A DNA stretch of 64,000 nt from positions 62,001 to 126,000 of the forward strand of contig CAWZYM010000283.1 of assembly GCA_963966185.1 (NCBI GenBank). Direction: 5' to 3'. The translations under genes and the position numbers were made by a program. This DNA is from Rhabditoides inermis. Lineage: Eukaryota; Nematoda; Chromadorea; Rhabditida; Rhabditidae. The stretch's first letter is position 1, and each line of letters starts with the position of its first letter. The notes under the pieces were generated by a model. That model had not been told where the DNA came from, did not search any database, and was given only the letters and a program-made list of their open reading frames with translations. This document shows positions 1 through 9,906 of this stretch, piece by piece.

Positions 1-37
1 TTGCAGGCCACCTTAATCTCTTCACCCCATCCCACAG

Positions 38-293
38 CCTTTCATCTGCTCAGTTCGTTGACGGTGACGAGCTGGAGCCGTTCATCCTCCCGTCCGGGCA
101 GTGTGCTTTTTTCTCAAGCACCTCATTTTTCAAGGAGAGCGAGAGCTTCTCGGAGGGACCGTGAGTGAAGAGAGAGAGAGAGAGAGAGAATGTGTTACAA
201 ATTAGTGCATGTGTCAGAATGCGTGGTGTGCGGTCAGCCCGCCATCCTCCAGCTACTCGCACATACTCACACTGCAGAGCATCAACTTGTTGC
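38..293 (+). other. unresolved exon candidates at the window start
   Basis: Two stretches look spliced. 38-160 follows CCCACAG and ends at a GTGAGT; it is open in one frame (LSSAQFVDGDELEPF...). About 213-293 lies between TTACAAATTAG and GTGCGTTTCG and is open in more than one frame. They may be upstream exons of the CTD gene that follows or part of another gene; I recognise no domain in them. Confidence 0.25.
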
Positions 294-483
294 AGGTGCG
301 TTTCGTTGTGTGATTACAATTGTTCAGATCTGATGGATTCCAAGTATTGCCAAAAATTGTATTTCGAATGTTCACTGATTCATTGGTGGTGGAGCACACC
401 GTACTTTTGTTTACTACAACTTCGCATGTAACTGCATCTATTTACTACAACTGTTTATTACAACTTTGCCGTATTCATTTCAG

Positions 484-752
484 ACCCATCTCTCCCACGT
501 ACTCGCCGACTTCGCCCACGTACAGTGCCCGACGTACTCACTCGCGTCGCCGAGGTGAGTCTGGGAATACGGTAGGTTGAGTTTGGTATACTGTAAGTTG
601 TACTTTGTATGGTAACACTGTTTGAGTTGAGGTACTCTCCGACGTCTCCCACGTACTCGCCGACTTCACCACAGTACGCTCCGAGCAGCCCGCAGTACAG
701 CCCGTCGAGTCCGCAGAAGTCCCCAGTGTTCGCCCAGCTCCCCCTCGGCTGA
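484..752 (+). CDS. C-terminal exons of RNA polymerase II largest subunit (RPB1 CTD)
   Basis: RPB1 is the catalytic subunit of Pol II; its CTD of YSPTSPS repeats is phosphorylated during transcription and recruits processing factors. Two exons are visible, 484-554 (after TTTCAG, donor GTGAGT) and 632-752. They encode [14 protein letters not shown] and Y-S-P-S-S-P-Q repeats and end [12 protein letters not shown] then TGA at 750-752. The join AG|G at 554/632 keeps the repeat frame. Inside the first exon the heptads change frame near 525-531: the [12 protein letters not shown] reading must shift to continue as PTYSLASPR. That is a one- or two-base indel or an assembly error. Only six or seven heptads lie here; the polymerase core is outside the window or collapsed. 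No other protein family carries this tandem heptad, so the assignment is fairly safe. Confidence 0.7.
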
Positions 753-819
753 CGAATCCGGACGTGAGTGGATGGGTTGTAAGAAAAAAGGGAGAGAGAG
801 AACCCCTGTGTTGCAGGAG

Positions 820-910
820 ATGACTGTGCTGGCGACGCAGCCGAGCGTACTGCGAGTGTGGGCAGATGTGATCGAGAGACCTAAGGAAAGACGGTGAGTG
901 AAAGGGTTGC

Positions 911-951
<41 letters not shown>

Positions 952-1218
952 GCTTAGGTGAGATACGGCTCGGAGCTGCAGCGCATTGTGTGCGATCTGC
1001 CGCTGTTGCGTTGTAGTTACGCCGAGCACAGCATCACCTACGGACACCAGAAGGTACGGTACTTGTCCCTTTCTTCCTCTCCCCTCTCCCCCTCTCTCCT
1101 GTCATCCCTCTTTGCAGCGTCCGTTGAACGCATTCATGGTGTGGAGTCAGCTGGAGCGGCGGAAGATCTGCGAGCATCTACGAGATTTGCACATAGCGAA
1201 CATCAGCTAGCAAGTAGG

Positions 1219-1275
<57 letters not shown>

Positions 1276-1605
1276 AGAGAGATGGATGGAGGGAGAGGGA
1301 GAGGGAGAGGGAGAAAGAGCGCGCGTGAGTGTGTGTGTGAGTGAGAGAGAGAGAGAGAGAGAGAAACGTGCGCAATTTCAGCTCGACTCTCGCTGGCTGC
1401 AACTCACCGAGGAGAAGAAATCGCCCTTCGTCGCCGAGACCGATCGACTCCGCCTCATGCGTGAGTATCGATTGATTGCGTAGTAATGATTGATTATCGA
1501 GGGGGTGAGAGGCGGAGAGAGGAAATGAATTAGTCTTTCCAGGAGCCAAACCCGGTGGGCAAGTGGCTGAAGATCGACCTGACACCTGAAGACGAGCCCT
1601 CCTAA
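820..1605 (+). pseudogene. SOX-type HMG-box gene with an in-frame stop
   Basis: SOX proteins bind and bend DNA through one HMG box. Exon 1118-1213 encodes [18 protein letters not shown]...IANIS, matching the start of a SOX box ([11 protein letters not shown]). Exon 1382-1460 encodes SRWLQLTEEKKSPFVAETDR and LRLM, the helix 2-3 part. The residue expected after I-S is lysine (ISK.LG.RW), but the sequence reads TAG at 1208-1210, followed by CAA and a GTAGGG donor, so alignment length is kept and one substitution (AAG to TAG) would explain it. Upstream exons 820-893 (ATG right after TTGCAG|GAG) and 963-1053 join in frame (phase 2). A last block, 1543-1605, reads ...GKWLKIDLTPEDEPS and stop, but its phase does not follow cleanly from the preceding exon. 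It is a nonsense allele, a pseudogene or a base error. Confidence 0.6.
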
Positions 1606-2590
1606 CCTGAAGCAAGGAGCTGCGCCTATTCCGCGCGCAGGATGAATCGCCAACCGGCAACGTACTAATCAGTTTATGCACTTTACTAGTTCGTGCACTT
1701 TTTCCTTCCTCACGATCTAGTTCTCAAGAAACATGTTGTATTGAAAGAAGTTTGTGATGTACATGTTTGTATTGAAGATTGGTATTGAACGAAAAATGAT
1801 TTTTTTTACAAATATGTTGTTATGATATGATTGTGTTATTTTGAGGTAATTTATTGATTAGATGTATATAAAATGGTTATAACTGAAACAAAAATAATAA
1901 CAAAAAAGTGTAGAATAATAAACCGTTCGCAGCTTGACTTCGAGAGATGAACTAAGACGTGCATGGCTTAATAGTTGAAATGAGCATGCGACCGCTGACA
2001 GGATCAAACAGGCAAAAAGCAAAATGCATGGCCTTGTGAGAGGGTCTAGCAGCGGCGATCAACAGCCAGCAGTGGAGAGTTGTGTCTTGGGTGGTGCGAA
2101 CATCTTCCCTTGCAAACGGCTTTTTGGACGCTCTGCAAATAAAATCGTTCTAGATATTGTGGTAGAGAGAAGATAGGGTAGGGTTTTCAAAGTGAACGAC
2201 CCCATCAGACTCATTTTATATGTTCTACTTTCAGACAAATACTTTGTCTGAAACTGTCAGTTACATATCAGTTTCTTATGTTTCCTGTATTCTCTCTGAT
2301 TATTTCCGATACGATTAGCTAATAGAGAAACACTGAGAATAAGACATATCCTAACGTCTGCAAGGTAATTGGGCAAAGAGAGACAGAGAGAGAGAGAGAG
2401 ACTTACATAGACGGACGTATAGACGGGGTATTGGCGCTAGCACCCAGCTCCTGCCAGCTTCCCTCCCTCCAACACTCCAAAATTTCGCAATTCCTCTCCT
2501 TTCGCACTCTGCTCATTCGATACATGGGCAACTTTGACTCCTTTCCAATATGCGTAGTTTCGTGTGTTCGTGCTCTTTCCCAATCTTTTC
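1606..2590. other. intergenic region between the SOX-like and KDZ genes
   Basis: This stretch is AT-rich, with AATAAA-like sites near 1916-1921 that could end the upstream gene. It contains a dispersed sequence near 1990-2025 (GACCGCTGACAGGATCAA) that recurs near 37418-37440 and partly near 37078, so it is a low-copy repeat. A short (GA)n tract lies at 2381-2401. I see no coding exon. Confidence 0.4.
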
Positions 2591-2596
2591 GTTCAG

Positions 2597-4912
2597 ATGC
2601 CTCGAAAGCAAAGAGACGGGGGTGGTAGTTTCCCTCCCGCCAAGCGTCGCCGAGAACTGAGTAGTGGAGAGGGCGAGAGTGAGACGGATCTCCTTCAGAA
2701 CAACGACTTTTCCGATATGGGCATGGCGGACAACGACGACACACTGTACCAGAGGCCGGATCCCCTGTGAGTATACACAATCGATATCATTCATACACTT
2801 GCCTTCAGATCTGTAAAAGAATTGTATTCGAGAGCACTGGAGAGGTCGCCTCACTTCCGCGAACAAGAACACAAAGGTGAAACACTGTCCTATTCACCCT
2901 CAACTACACTTTACTGCTCTTTCACAGTTATCTGACTATGCCTTATAGGCATGAAGTACGTAGTTATGCCGGATTTCGACCACGGCAAGATGGAACTGAA
3001 GAGGGGCGCGCACATCCGATTTGCTGTTGTGACAGCTTGCATGCTCTTCAAGGACGATCCGCACCTGGGAATGAACGGTAGACCATCACAGAATAATCTC
3101 ATTCATATATGTTTTTGAAGACGAGTACTTCTTCTCTTGCTCCTGTGACGACTTCGTTAGAGCAAGTGATGTCACTGCTCGCCGCGGCCGGCATGACAAT
3201 GAGAGTGATCACCAGTTCCGAGAGAGGGCAGAACGAGAGATGGACTGTCTGCACATCCAGATTATGAGAGATCTTGGTGGGATACATATAGAAATTACTT
3301 GTAAACCTGAACATCGATCTCCCAGGTGACGAGCCAGGCCACTACATCTGCGAAAGTGAGGAGGAGGAAGAGGCTCCTATCAACATGTTTGACGAAATCC
3401 GGCGCTTGGCTACTGTAGTGAACAAGAACTTCGATATGGGAGTTGTTCGACTCGCGTCGGAGCTGATGTGTCTCGTATGTGGAAAGAAGAAGTGCGCTCA
3501 CATGTGAGTGTTTGATGTTTGGTGGCTATACCGTAATACGAATTCAGAAATCTGGATGTCGAATGCTTCCGCGACACTGTCTGCCCATCCGAAGACGAGC
3601 CTGATATCAAGTACATTCGCCCATCCATCCAGCTGTCCCATCTAAGTCTTATGGATACATATCTTGGAGGAGATTTTTTCATTCGTCGAACCATCTGCGA
3701 GGCCCACAACACTCCCTACACAATAACAAACCTTGAGGTGGGAGAAGAAGGATGGCGAAGAGGGAGAGAGAGAGAGAGAGAGGGGGGGAGAAAGAGAGTA
3801 AGAGAGAGAGAGAGATGGAGAGAGGAGAGAGAGAGGAGAGAGAGGAGAGAGAGGAGAGAGAGAGGAGAGAGAGGAGAGAAGAGAGAAGAGAGAGGAGAGA
3901 AGAAAGAAGAGAGAAGAGAGAAGAGAGAAGAGAGAAGAGAGAAGAGAGAAGAGAGAAGAGAGAAGAGAGAAGAGAGAAGAGAGAAGAGAGAAGAGAGAGA
4001 TAGAGATAGAGATAGAGATAGAGATAGAGATAGAGATATATATAGAGAGAGAGATAGAGAGAGAGAGACATTCAGTGATATTCAGATCGAGACCATCGAC
4101 TTCCGTGGAGTGCAGAGGACAGTGCGCAGACAAATGGGCGAGGCTGTGTGTGGCTGCAAAGTCGATGGACGCGACTCGTTTCCGTCGATGTGGCAGTTCA
4201 AGGAGTCGGCGTTCATCTCCTACGAGCTGATGCTGGGCTATGAGACGGCACTATGCCAGGGATCTACTCCTCTCTTCTCCTTCCACTCGCAGCTAGTTGC
4301 AATGGCTGAAGCCACGGGAAGAGACACCACCACTATCATCAAGCTTGGGCGAATGCGAGTGAGTGAACATTGAACGAACTGATAATGCTATGATACAAAA
4401 CACAAAAACCTAACATATGCAAAACACATCATCTCAGTGTCTGTGGAACTGCTTCCTCAAGTGGCGAGTCGCTTCATTTCCGGGAGAGGATTCGCAGTGT
4501 TTGCGGTGTGGGCGGTTCCCTGAGACGCTCATCATCGACGGAACAAGAGTCGGCATCCGCCAAGTCCCACGATCCAACGACGCTTTCTTCGACGCCAACA
4601 AGAAGGTGATTTATTGACATCATATCAATACAAAACACAAAACTACATGTACAATAGGAAATTGTAATGTATACCAAAAACTGTAATGTATACCAGTCCA
4701 ACAGGAGGAACACGCTCTCCGACGCACGCGTCATCTAAAAATACTCACATAAGAAAATCATTTCCTCAACCCCTCGTTCCCTTCTTGCATTACCTCCGTA
4801 TCTGTCGAAAAGCGACACGTCACGAGGCACTCGACAAACAGCTATACGAGCTGGCACACCACCTGTAACACTCCGTAACACTCCGATCACTTTCACAAGT
4901 TCCATCTCTCAT

Positions 4913-4986
<74 letters not shown>

Positions 4987-6514
4987 TCCCCTCCTCACGC
5001 ATGCTTACATACATACACACACACACTCTCTCTCTCTCTCTCTCTCTCTAAACTCCCATCCCCGCTCTCTCTCCGTGCTCACCAGTTCTTTGCGGCGGCC
5101 AGCTCGTGACGAAACAGACGCGCGCGAAGTAGTAGAGTTCTGAAAAAGTTGAGACGTGAAACCAAATAATAAACGACATGAAAGAGTTTTTTTTAATGTT
5201 ATTGATTAAGGAGCTGTCGATGCGTCGCCCGTGCGAGCTGCTGTTCATCCGTGAACGATCGCTTCGCACGCAGCTACGAGACTACCGGTCTCGCTCTGGA
5301 GACAAGAAGAATCTGACGGACGAGCAGATCGCAGCCTTCCCCGAGTCTGTTCGCCAGCTACTGGTCGAGTCGCGAGATGACCAAGGATTCTGCAAGCCGC
5401 AATACCGTCATCTGATTGGCGAAATCGCAGTAGGAACCGCAGCAGGAGCAGTACTTGCCGGAGGCGAGGCATCTTTCCCATTCGTCGACTTCATCATCAA
5501 CGGAGGAGACCCGTGGGCAGATGTCAGCAACTGGCAGATGTGCGACAACTTTCACAACACGGACCCATACCTGCACCAAGCTATTCTTGCTATCCGCAAT
5601 GAGGATGGAATCAAACAGGGGTTGAAAGAGGTGCTTCAACTAGTCAAAGAAGCCTTCACCAAGACTAGGGAGACCCTTGGACACCAGCTCGACGCTGCGA
5701 AGGACTTCGAAGACGATCATTTCACTTTCACCACCTGCTGGCCCCTCATTCGAAAGGTTGATTTGAAAGAAAGAAAATAAAAGAGGAACAAGTGAAATTG
5801 ACATACCTGCTTGCAGATCGGGAGGTACGAACACGACAGCGATCGCCCGTCCCACGACTGCTCTGAAAAAGTGCAAAGTAAGAATTAAAAACGCATTATG
5901 TGTACAAATATAGATCATTATATTTACAGAGAAGCATCACGCTTTGTCGCCTGGGATCATCACCGTGCTTTGTCCCCACCGCGTCATCTACACGGTGCAT
6001 ATCATGCGTCGAGGTAAATACAGCGATGAATAATGTTATGTAACATAGAATACATTCAATATGTTTTACATTTACTAAATCAATTTCTATAGGGGAGTCG
6101 CCGCGACAACTCTTCCAACTGCTCTACACCCACTTTGACACCCACAATCTTCCGAAGACTGTGCTGTATGACAACAACTGCCACCACTACCAGTACTGTA
6201 TGTCTCGAGAGCCAGACTTTTTCAAGAATGTCACCATGCGCATCGACAGGCAAGTCACTTCTTTCTTCCTCTCAGAAAGATTTGATCATTTCAGCTTGCA
6301 CTCCACGAACCATCGTGACTGCCCCGAGAGCATGAAACTGTCCAACTTTCCCCACCATGGTTTCAACTCGCAAGCAGCAGAGCAGGTGAACGCCATCCTC
6401 ACCAAGTTTAAAACACACATCCAATTCATGACCATTGACAATTTCGCTAACACCCTGAAGATTTTTACTCGCTACAACAATCACAAGATGAACATCAAGG
6501 CCCGTAAAATGTAA
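2597..6514 (+). CDS. KDZ (Kyakuja-Dileera-Zisupton)-like transposase gene, about 14 exons
   Basis: KDZ proteins are DNA transposases with a Cys-rich N-terminal region and an RNase-H-like core. The ATG at 2597 directly follows CTTTTCGTTCAG, like a spliced-leader acceptor. Exons read: 2597-2766, 2809-2876, 2949-3077, 3121-3276, 3326-3503 (C-L-V-C-G-K-K-K-C-A-H), 3548-3737, 4086-4358, 4438-4605 (CLRCGRFPETLIIDGTRVGI), 4705-about 4864, 5211-5756 (KPQYRHLIGEIAVG...), 5817-5877, 5930-6013 (CPHRVIYTVHIMRRGE), 6093-6249 (TVLYDNNCHHYQYC; GC donor) and 6295-6514 (LHSTNHRDCP, then FNSQAAEQVNAIL). The D-x3-C, NHRDCP and NSQ..EQVN signatures are those of the KDZ core. Exon 4705 breaks frame at the AAAAA run near 4735-4740, and its join to exon 5211 is unresolved, so the gene may be decayed. 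No terminal repeats were seen, so it could be a domesticated gene. Confidence 0.65.
3738..4085 (+). repeat. purine (GAGAGA/GAGAAGA) tract filling an intron of the KDZ-like gene
   Basis: About 300 bp of nearly pure purine with GAGAGG, AGAGAAG and AGAGAT subunits, lying between a GTGGGA donor and a GATATTCAG acceptor. The open frames through it are repeat artefacts. Confidence 0.85.
4865..5210 (+). repeat. CT/CA simple repeats between KDZ exons
   Basis: (CT)n at about 4916-4968 and 5025-5050 with (CA)n at 4969-5024, then about 150 bp of unique sequence ending in a T-run and ATTGATTAAG before the next exon. It is probably an intron. Confidence 0.7.
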
Positions 6515-6679
6515 ATACGCTAATGTCTCCCATCATTTTCACTTTTATTTCTATATCATGTCACTGTATTACTCAATGCTACTCGACGTTTTATACCTCT
6601 GAATCTGTGCTCTTTTATTCAATATGCAAACAATCAATAAACGCGTATCATATGTATTCACTCGTTACAACGATAAGTG

Positions 6680-7290
6680 CGGACAATGATCGCATACCAA
6701 CTCATAGGCTTCTTCTCCCTCTGCCTTGAAGATGACCGAGTGCGTTGTGCAGTAGTTCTCATCAAGGCCCAGATCGTCGTCAATCACGGGTGCCCCTGCA
6801 GAAAACAATCCAATTCGCCACAACCGAGCGACCTACCGCTAAATAGTTCTTCCCGGTGTAGAAGGCGATCATGTAGCGCACACACATGTCCTGAAGCTCA
6901 GCTCTGCTTCCTGCGGGATGACCCGCAGATGGTCAAACAGCGACGTCGCGAGTAGCCACCTACAATTAAGATGAAGTTAGAAAACAGTGCGAAGCGATCA
7001 CCTCTTGCAGCACATCTATCGACCGTTATTAAACCATGTAATGGTCTCATGGACTTTCATCTCTACTAACCCTCGTCAGGGTGTTTCCGTTGAAGTTCTC
7101 TTAGTCCTATATCCATCTTCGTTGCAAAAACCATTATTCCGAAAGAATGATTTCAGAACGGTTAACAAAATAATACAACAAACTCACTTGAAGAAGGATG
7201 AGGCGGGGAAGAGCATCATCACGTCACGGGGAACTTCGAACACCGTTGTTGCCAAAAGACAACAGCTTGTCTCAGGCATTTCAGGCTAAA
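6680..7290 (-). pseudogene. decayed exons of an unrecognised minus-strand gene
   Basis: Three exon-like blocks on the minus strand. 7190-7290 reads CCLLATTVFEVPRDVMMLFPA, ending at a GTGAGT donor. About 6841-6955 reads LFDHLRVIPQEAEL in one frame and QDMCVRYMIAFYTGKNYLA in the next, so a frameshift lies between them. About 6680-6798, after TTTTCTGCAG, reads APVIDDDLGLDENYC and so on. Splice-like borders and sensible residues suggest a former gene. I do not recognise the family. Confidence 0.35.
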
Positions 7291-7675
7291 TCGATAATAT
7301 GACTCACATATAACAATAACAATAATCGAAATATCAGCTATGAAACACAATTATAATAAAACAGCACGGATAGTGAGCAGAACACAGACCAATGAAACGT
7401 ACATGTATAATATCATAATAAGAAAAATATACTCGTCTGCGGTAAATGAGAAATGATCTGAAACAAATACACTATGAAAGTTATAAATAAAACGAATCAT
7501 GACTGCACGAAATGATAATGACATCACATAATAAAATAAAACACTACTAATGACACAAACATTCAAATCCCTGAATATCAGGATAAAGCTGCGCTCTATA
7601 TGGGTATTTATTGTACAGGGTATACTGTAGGGGGGAAGCCTCCACTCGCCTCACTCGCCATACACAGACAGACGA

Positions 7676-9640
7676 TTATCGAAGCGGCTGGTCAGTTCTA
7701 GTGCCAATCCACTGCCAGTCAAACGAGGCATCCTCCATCATCTGAACACAGTTTCATTTATCATAATCATTGTTCATAAACGAATTGAACGAAAAAAGTT
7801 AACAAGTAGCATATAACAAGTATAACAAGTAGCATACTAAAGTCGTACAAAAATATAAGAAAGACATAATAGCATGTATACAATGATACACACAAATAAT
7901 ATTACAATTGTTTTGTTGTGTTATAGTAACAGAAAGTTGGAGAAACTCTCTCATTTTCTTCGTAGCCAGTTGTTTTGCGTCAACGTCCACTTTCACCCTA
8001 AACGAACGTTGAACATCCAAGAACTTCTTCGCACTTGAAAATAGTTTTTTTTCAAAGAACGAAAAAGGAAAAAAAAACCCACATGGATTTCCGAACTGCG
8101 CTAACTGAACTCTCTGAAAATGAAGATACGCATGATAACAATAATGTAAAATAAAAACGGAACACAGGTTCCTTTGAAACCGTTGTCGACAATTAAAGGT
8201 AGTGTACCCTCTGAATCTGGGTGCATGTGTAGATACAACATGTCATTGTTTACGACTCAATGAGTACATTATGATGATGCAAACATATATTCTGAAACAA
8301 TTTAGTTTTAAAAAATTATTTGAATGTTGGAGTGAGAAATCGAGAAAACTAATAACTTTTAATCAGCTCGGGAGTGTGTGCACAACTGCACGAAGTTACA
8401 CAATTTGACCACACCAACGGCTGTTTCATTCAAGACAATTTATTTACATGTGTTTGTATATTGTTTCTTATGTCATTCTTATTTTATATAACATTTCTGG
8501 TACGTGTTTCTTTTACTAAACTGGCAAAAACAGCTGATGGGAAATTATATGCTAAACGCAGTAAGATGTTGAATGATGTTAAAAATCATAACTCACAACG
8601 TTGCGCAAATATGCGTATCATGTTGGATTAAAATAAAAGTTTGATAATTTTTAATTTCTTTTTTTCACAAACAACCATAAACGACATAAAAATACCTCTA
8701 AAAGACATTGATAATACATTCGTGATTTTTTTTATATTTGATTCAGAGGGTACACTACCTTTAAGGAAGCATTAGAAATATGACATAATTTTATTTGACA
8801 ATTTATACATTTCATCAATATGACAATATGTCATCATTATTAAGTATATACAGTGATATCAAATATTTACAGTATGTATACATTGGTATACAATTGCTAT
8901 AAACGAAAAGAAATTAAGCCGGGACACATATGTACACTTTTGGGGGACAAGCGGCTCCGTGCAGCCAGGAACGGGCTTGTCGCTGCCGGGCCTCCCGTCA
9001 GCGACTGCCTTGTCCCGGGCCAGACCCCGCTGCCACATCTGCTTGTACCTGTACCGCATTCAGCCGTTTCCGGGACGGCCACCCTCGATGACTGTCCGAT
9101 AAAGTGCAGCCGTTCAACGAAGCTTTCTGCCTGAAAACAAACAAAAAAATCCTTTTTTTTCTGTTATCTAAACTCACGTTGGCCTTTTTGTGAGGCATCA
9201 CTTCGGCGGGGGGGGGATGTTTCCCGTGAAAATGATCGTCGGTGACGTCAACACCAAATCATCATCTTTGACGTTGAGCATGTCGGATACCATAGTCGCT
9301 CTCGAACTCCACACCCTTGGACACGCTGCACGTGTTCGTCGGTGACCGAGCCTCAAAGGTTGGGGGCGGGCGATGCGGATGGCCAGCCGCGGCTCAATGT
9401 CCAGGCTGCGCACAGTCGGGCACTCGTCGGCGAACTAGAAAATAGATGAATGAGAAAGCGAGAAGGAGATGAAAACCATACCTGGTTGGAATCGCTTGAA
9501 TTAATTTTGAAGGGAAAGACAAACACCTCCTTGATTCGAGTCAGTTCTTGGGCCATTTTGAAAAGGGAGATTGCGGGGTAGAAATGTGTGTATATTAAAA
9601 GGAATGGACGGAGAGTGGACGAGCGGATGAAGGATGCACG
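7676..9640 (-). pseudogene. unrecognised minus-strand gene, frameshifted and carrying a MITE
   Basis: Read 3' to 5' on the plus strand. A first exon at about 9482-9557 (MAQELTRIKEVFVFPF...) is followed by one at about 9195-9434 (FADECPTVRSLDIEPRLAIR). The second changes frame near 9360 and again before NVKDDDLVLTSPTIIF; a run of nine Gs at 9207-9215 is a likely source of one shift. Further blocks are 8935-9131, 7930-8030 (FLDVQRSFRVKVDVDAKQLA) and a terminal exon 7676-7741 (MMEDASFDWQWIGTRTDQPL, stop). A TTAA element sits in the middle at 8197-8760. I cannot name the product. Two or more frame breaks argue for a pseudogene, but base errors in the G-run are possible. Confidence 0.35.
8193..8764. 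mobile_element. non-autonomous TTAA (piggyBac-type) MITE, 564 bp
   Basis: The element runs from 8197 to 8760 with perfect 21-bp terminal inverted repeats (8197-8217 and 8740-8760) starting AGGTAGTGTACCCTCTG. It is flanked on both sides by TTAA (8193-8196 and 8761-8764). A TTAA target duplication is the hallmark of piggyBac-type transposons. The interior is AT-rich with no transposase, so it must be mobilised in trans. Confidence 0.85.
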
Positions 9641-9690
9641 ATGCAACTAACAGTCTGACATTACCTTATATGGGGCATCAGAAGGGACGG

Positions 9691-9831
9691 GGTCAGCCAA
9701 TGATAGCGCGCCATCGTACTCGGCAATACCCCGGGCGCGTCTTTGGACGCTCCAGCAGGGATAGAGTAGGCGTGGGTCAGCCATTGATGGCGCGCAATCG
9801 CACGCGGCATACCCCGAGACACGTCTTTGGC
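9691..9831. repeat. tandem duplication, 84-bp period
   Basis: Two diverged copies (about 9691-9747 and 9775-9831) share GGTCAGCC, then GCGCGCCATCG / GCGCGCAATCG, ATACCCCG and CGTCTTTGG. No coding role is seen. Confidence 0.7.
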
Positions 9832-9906
9832 ATGATGATTTCTATGCCGTCAACACTGATTCGCCTATTAATATTACTTCTAATCAGTTCCATTGGTGGA
9901 GAGTGA

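Noticed and set aside
8374..8631. Open frame inside the 8.2-kb MITE
   Set aside because: AT-rich chance frame with no transposase motif.
9598..9906. Plus-strand open frame beginning at about 9634
   Set aside because: Runs through an 84-bp non-coding tandem duplication and lacks splice borders or a recognisable domain.
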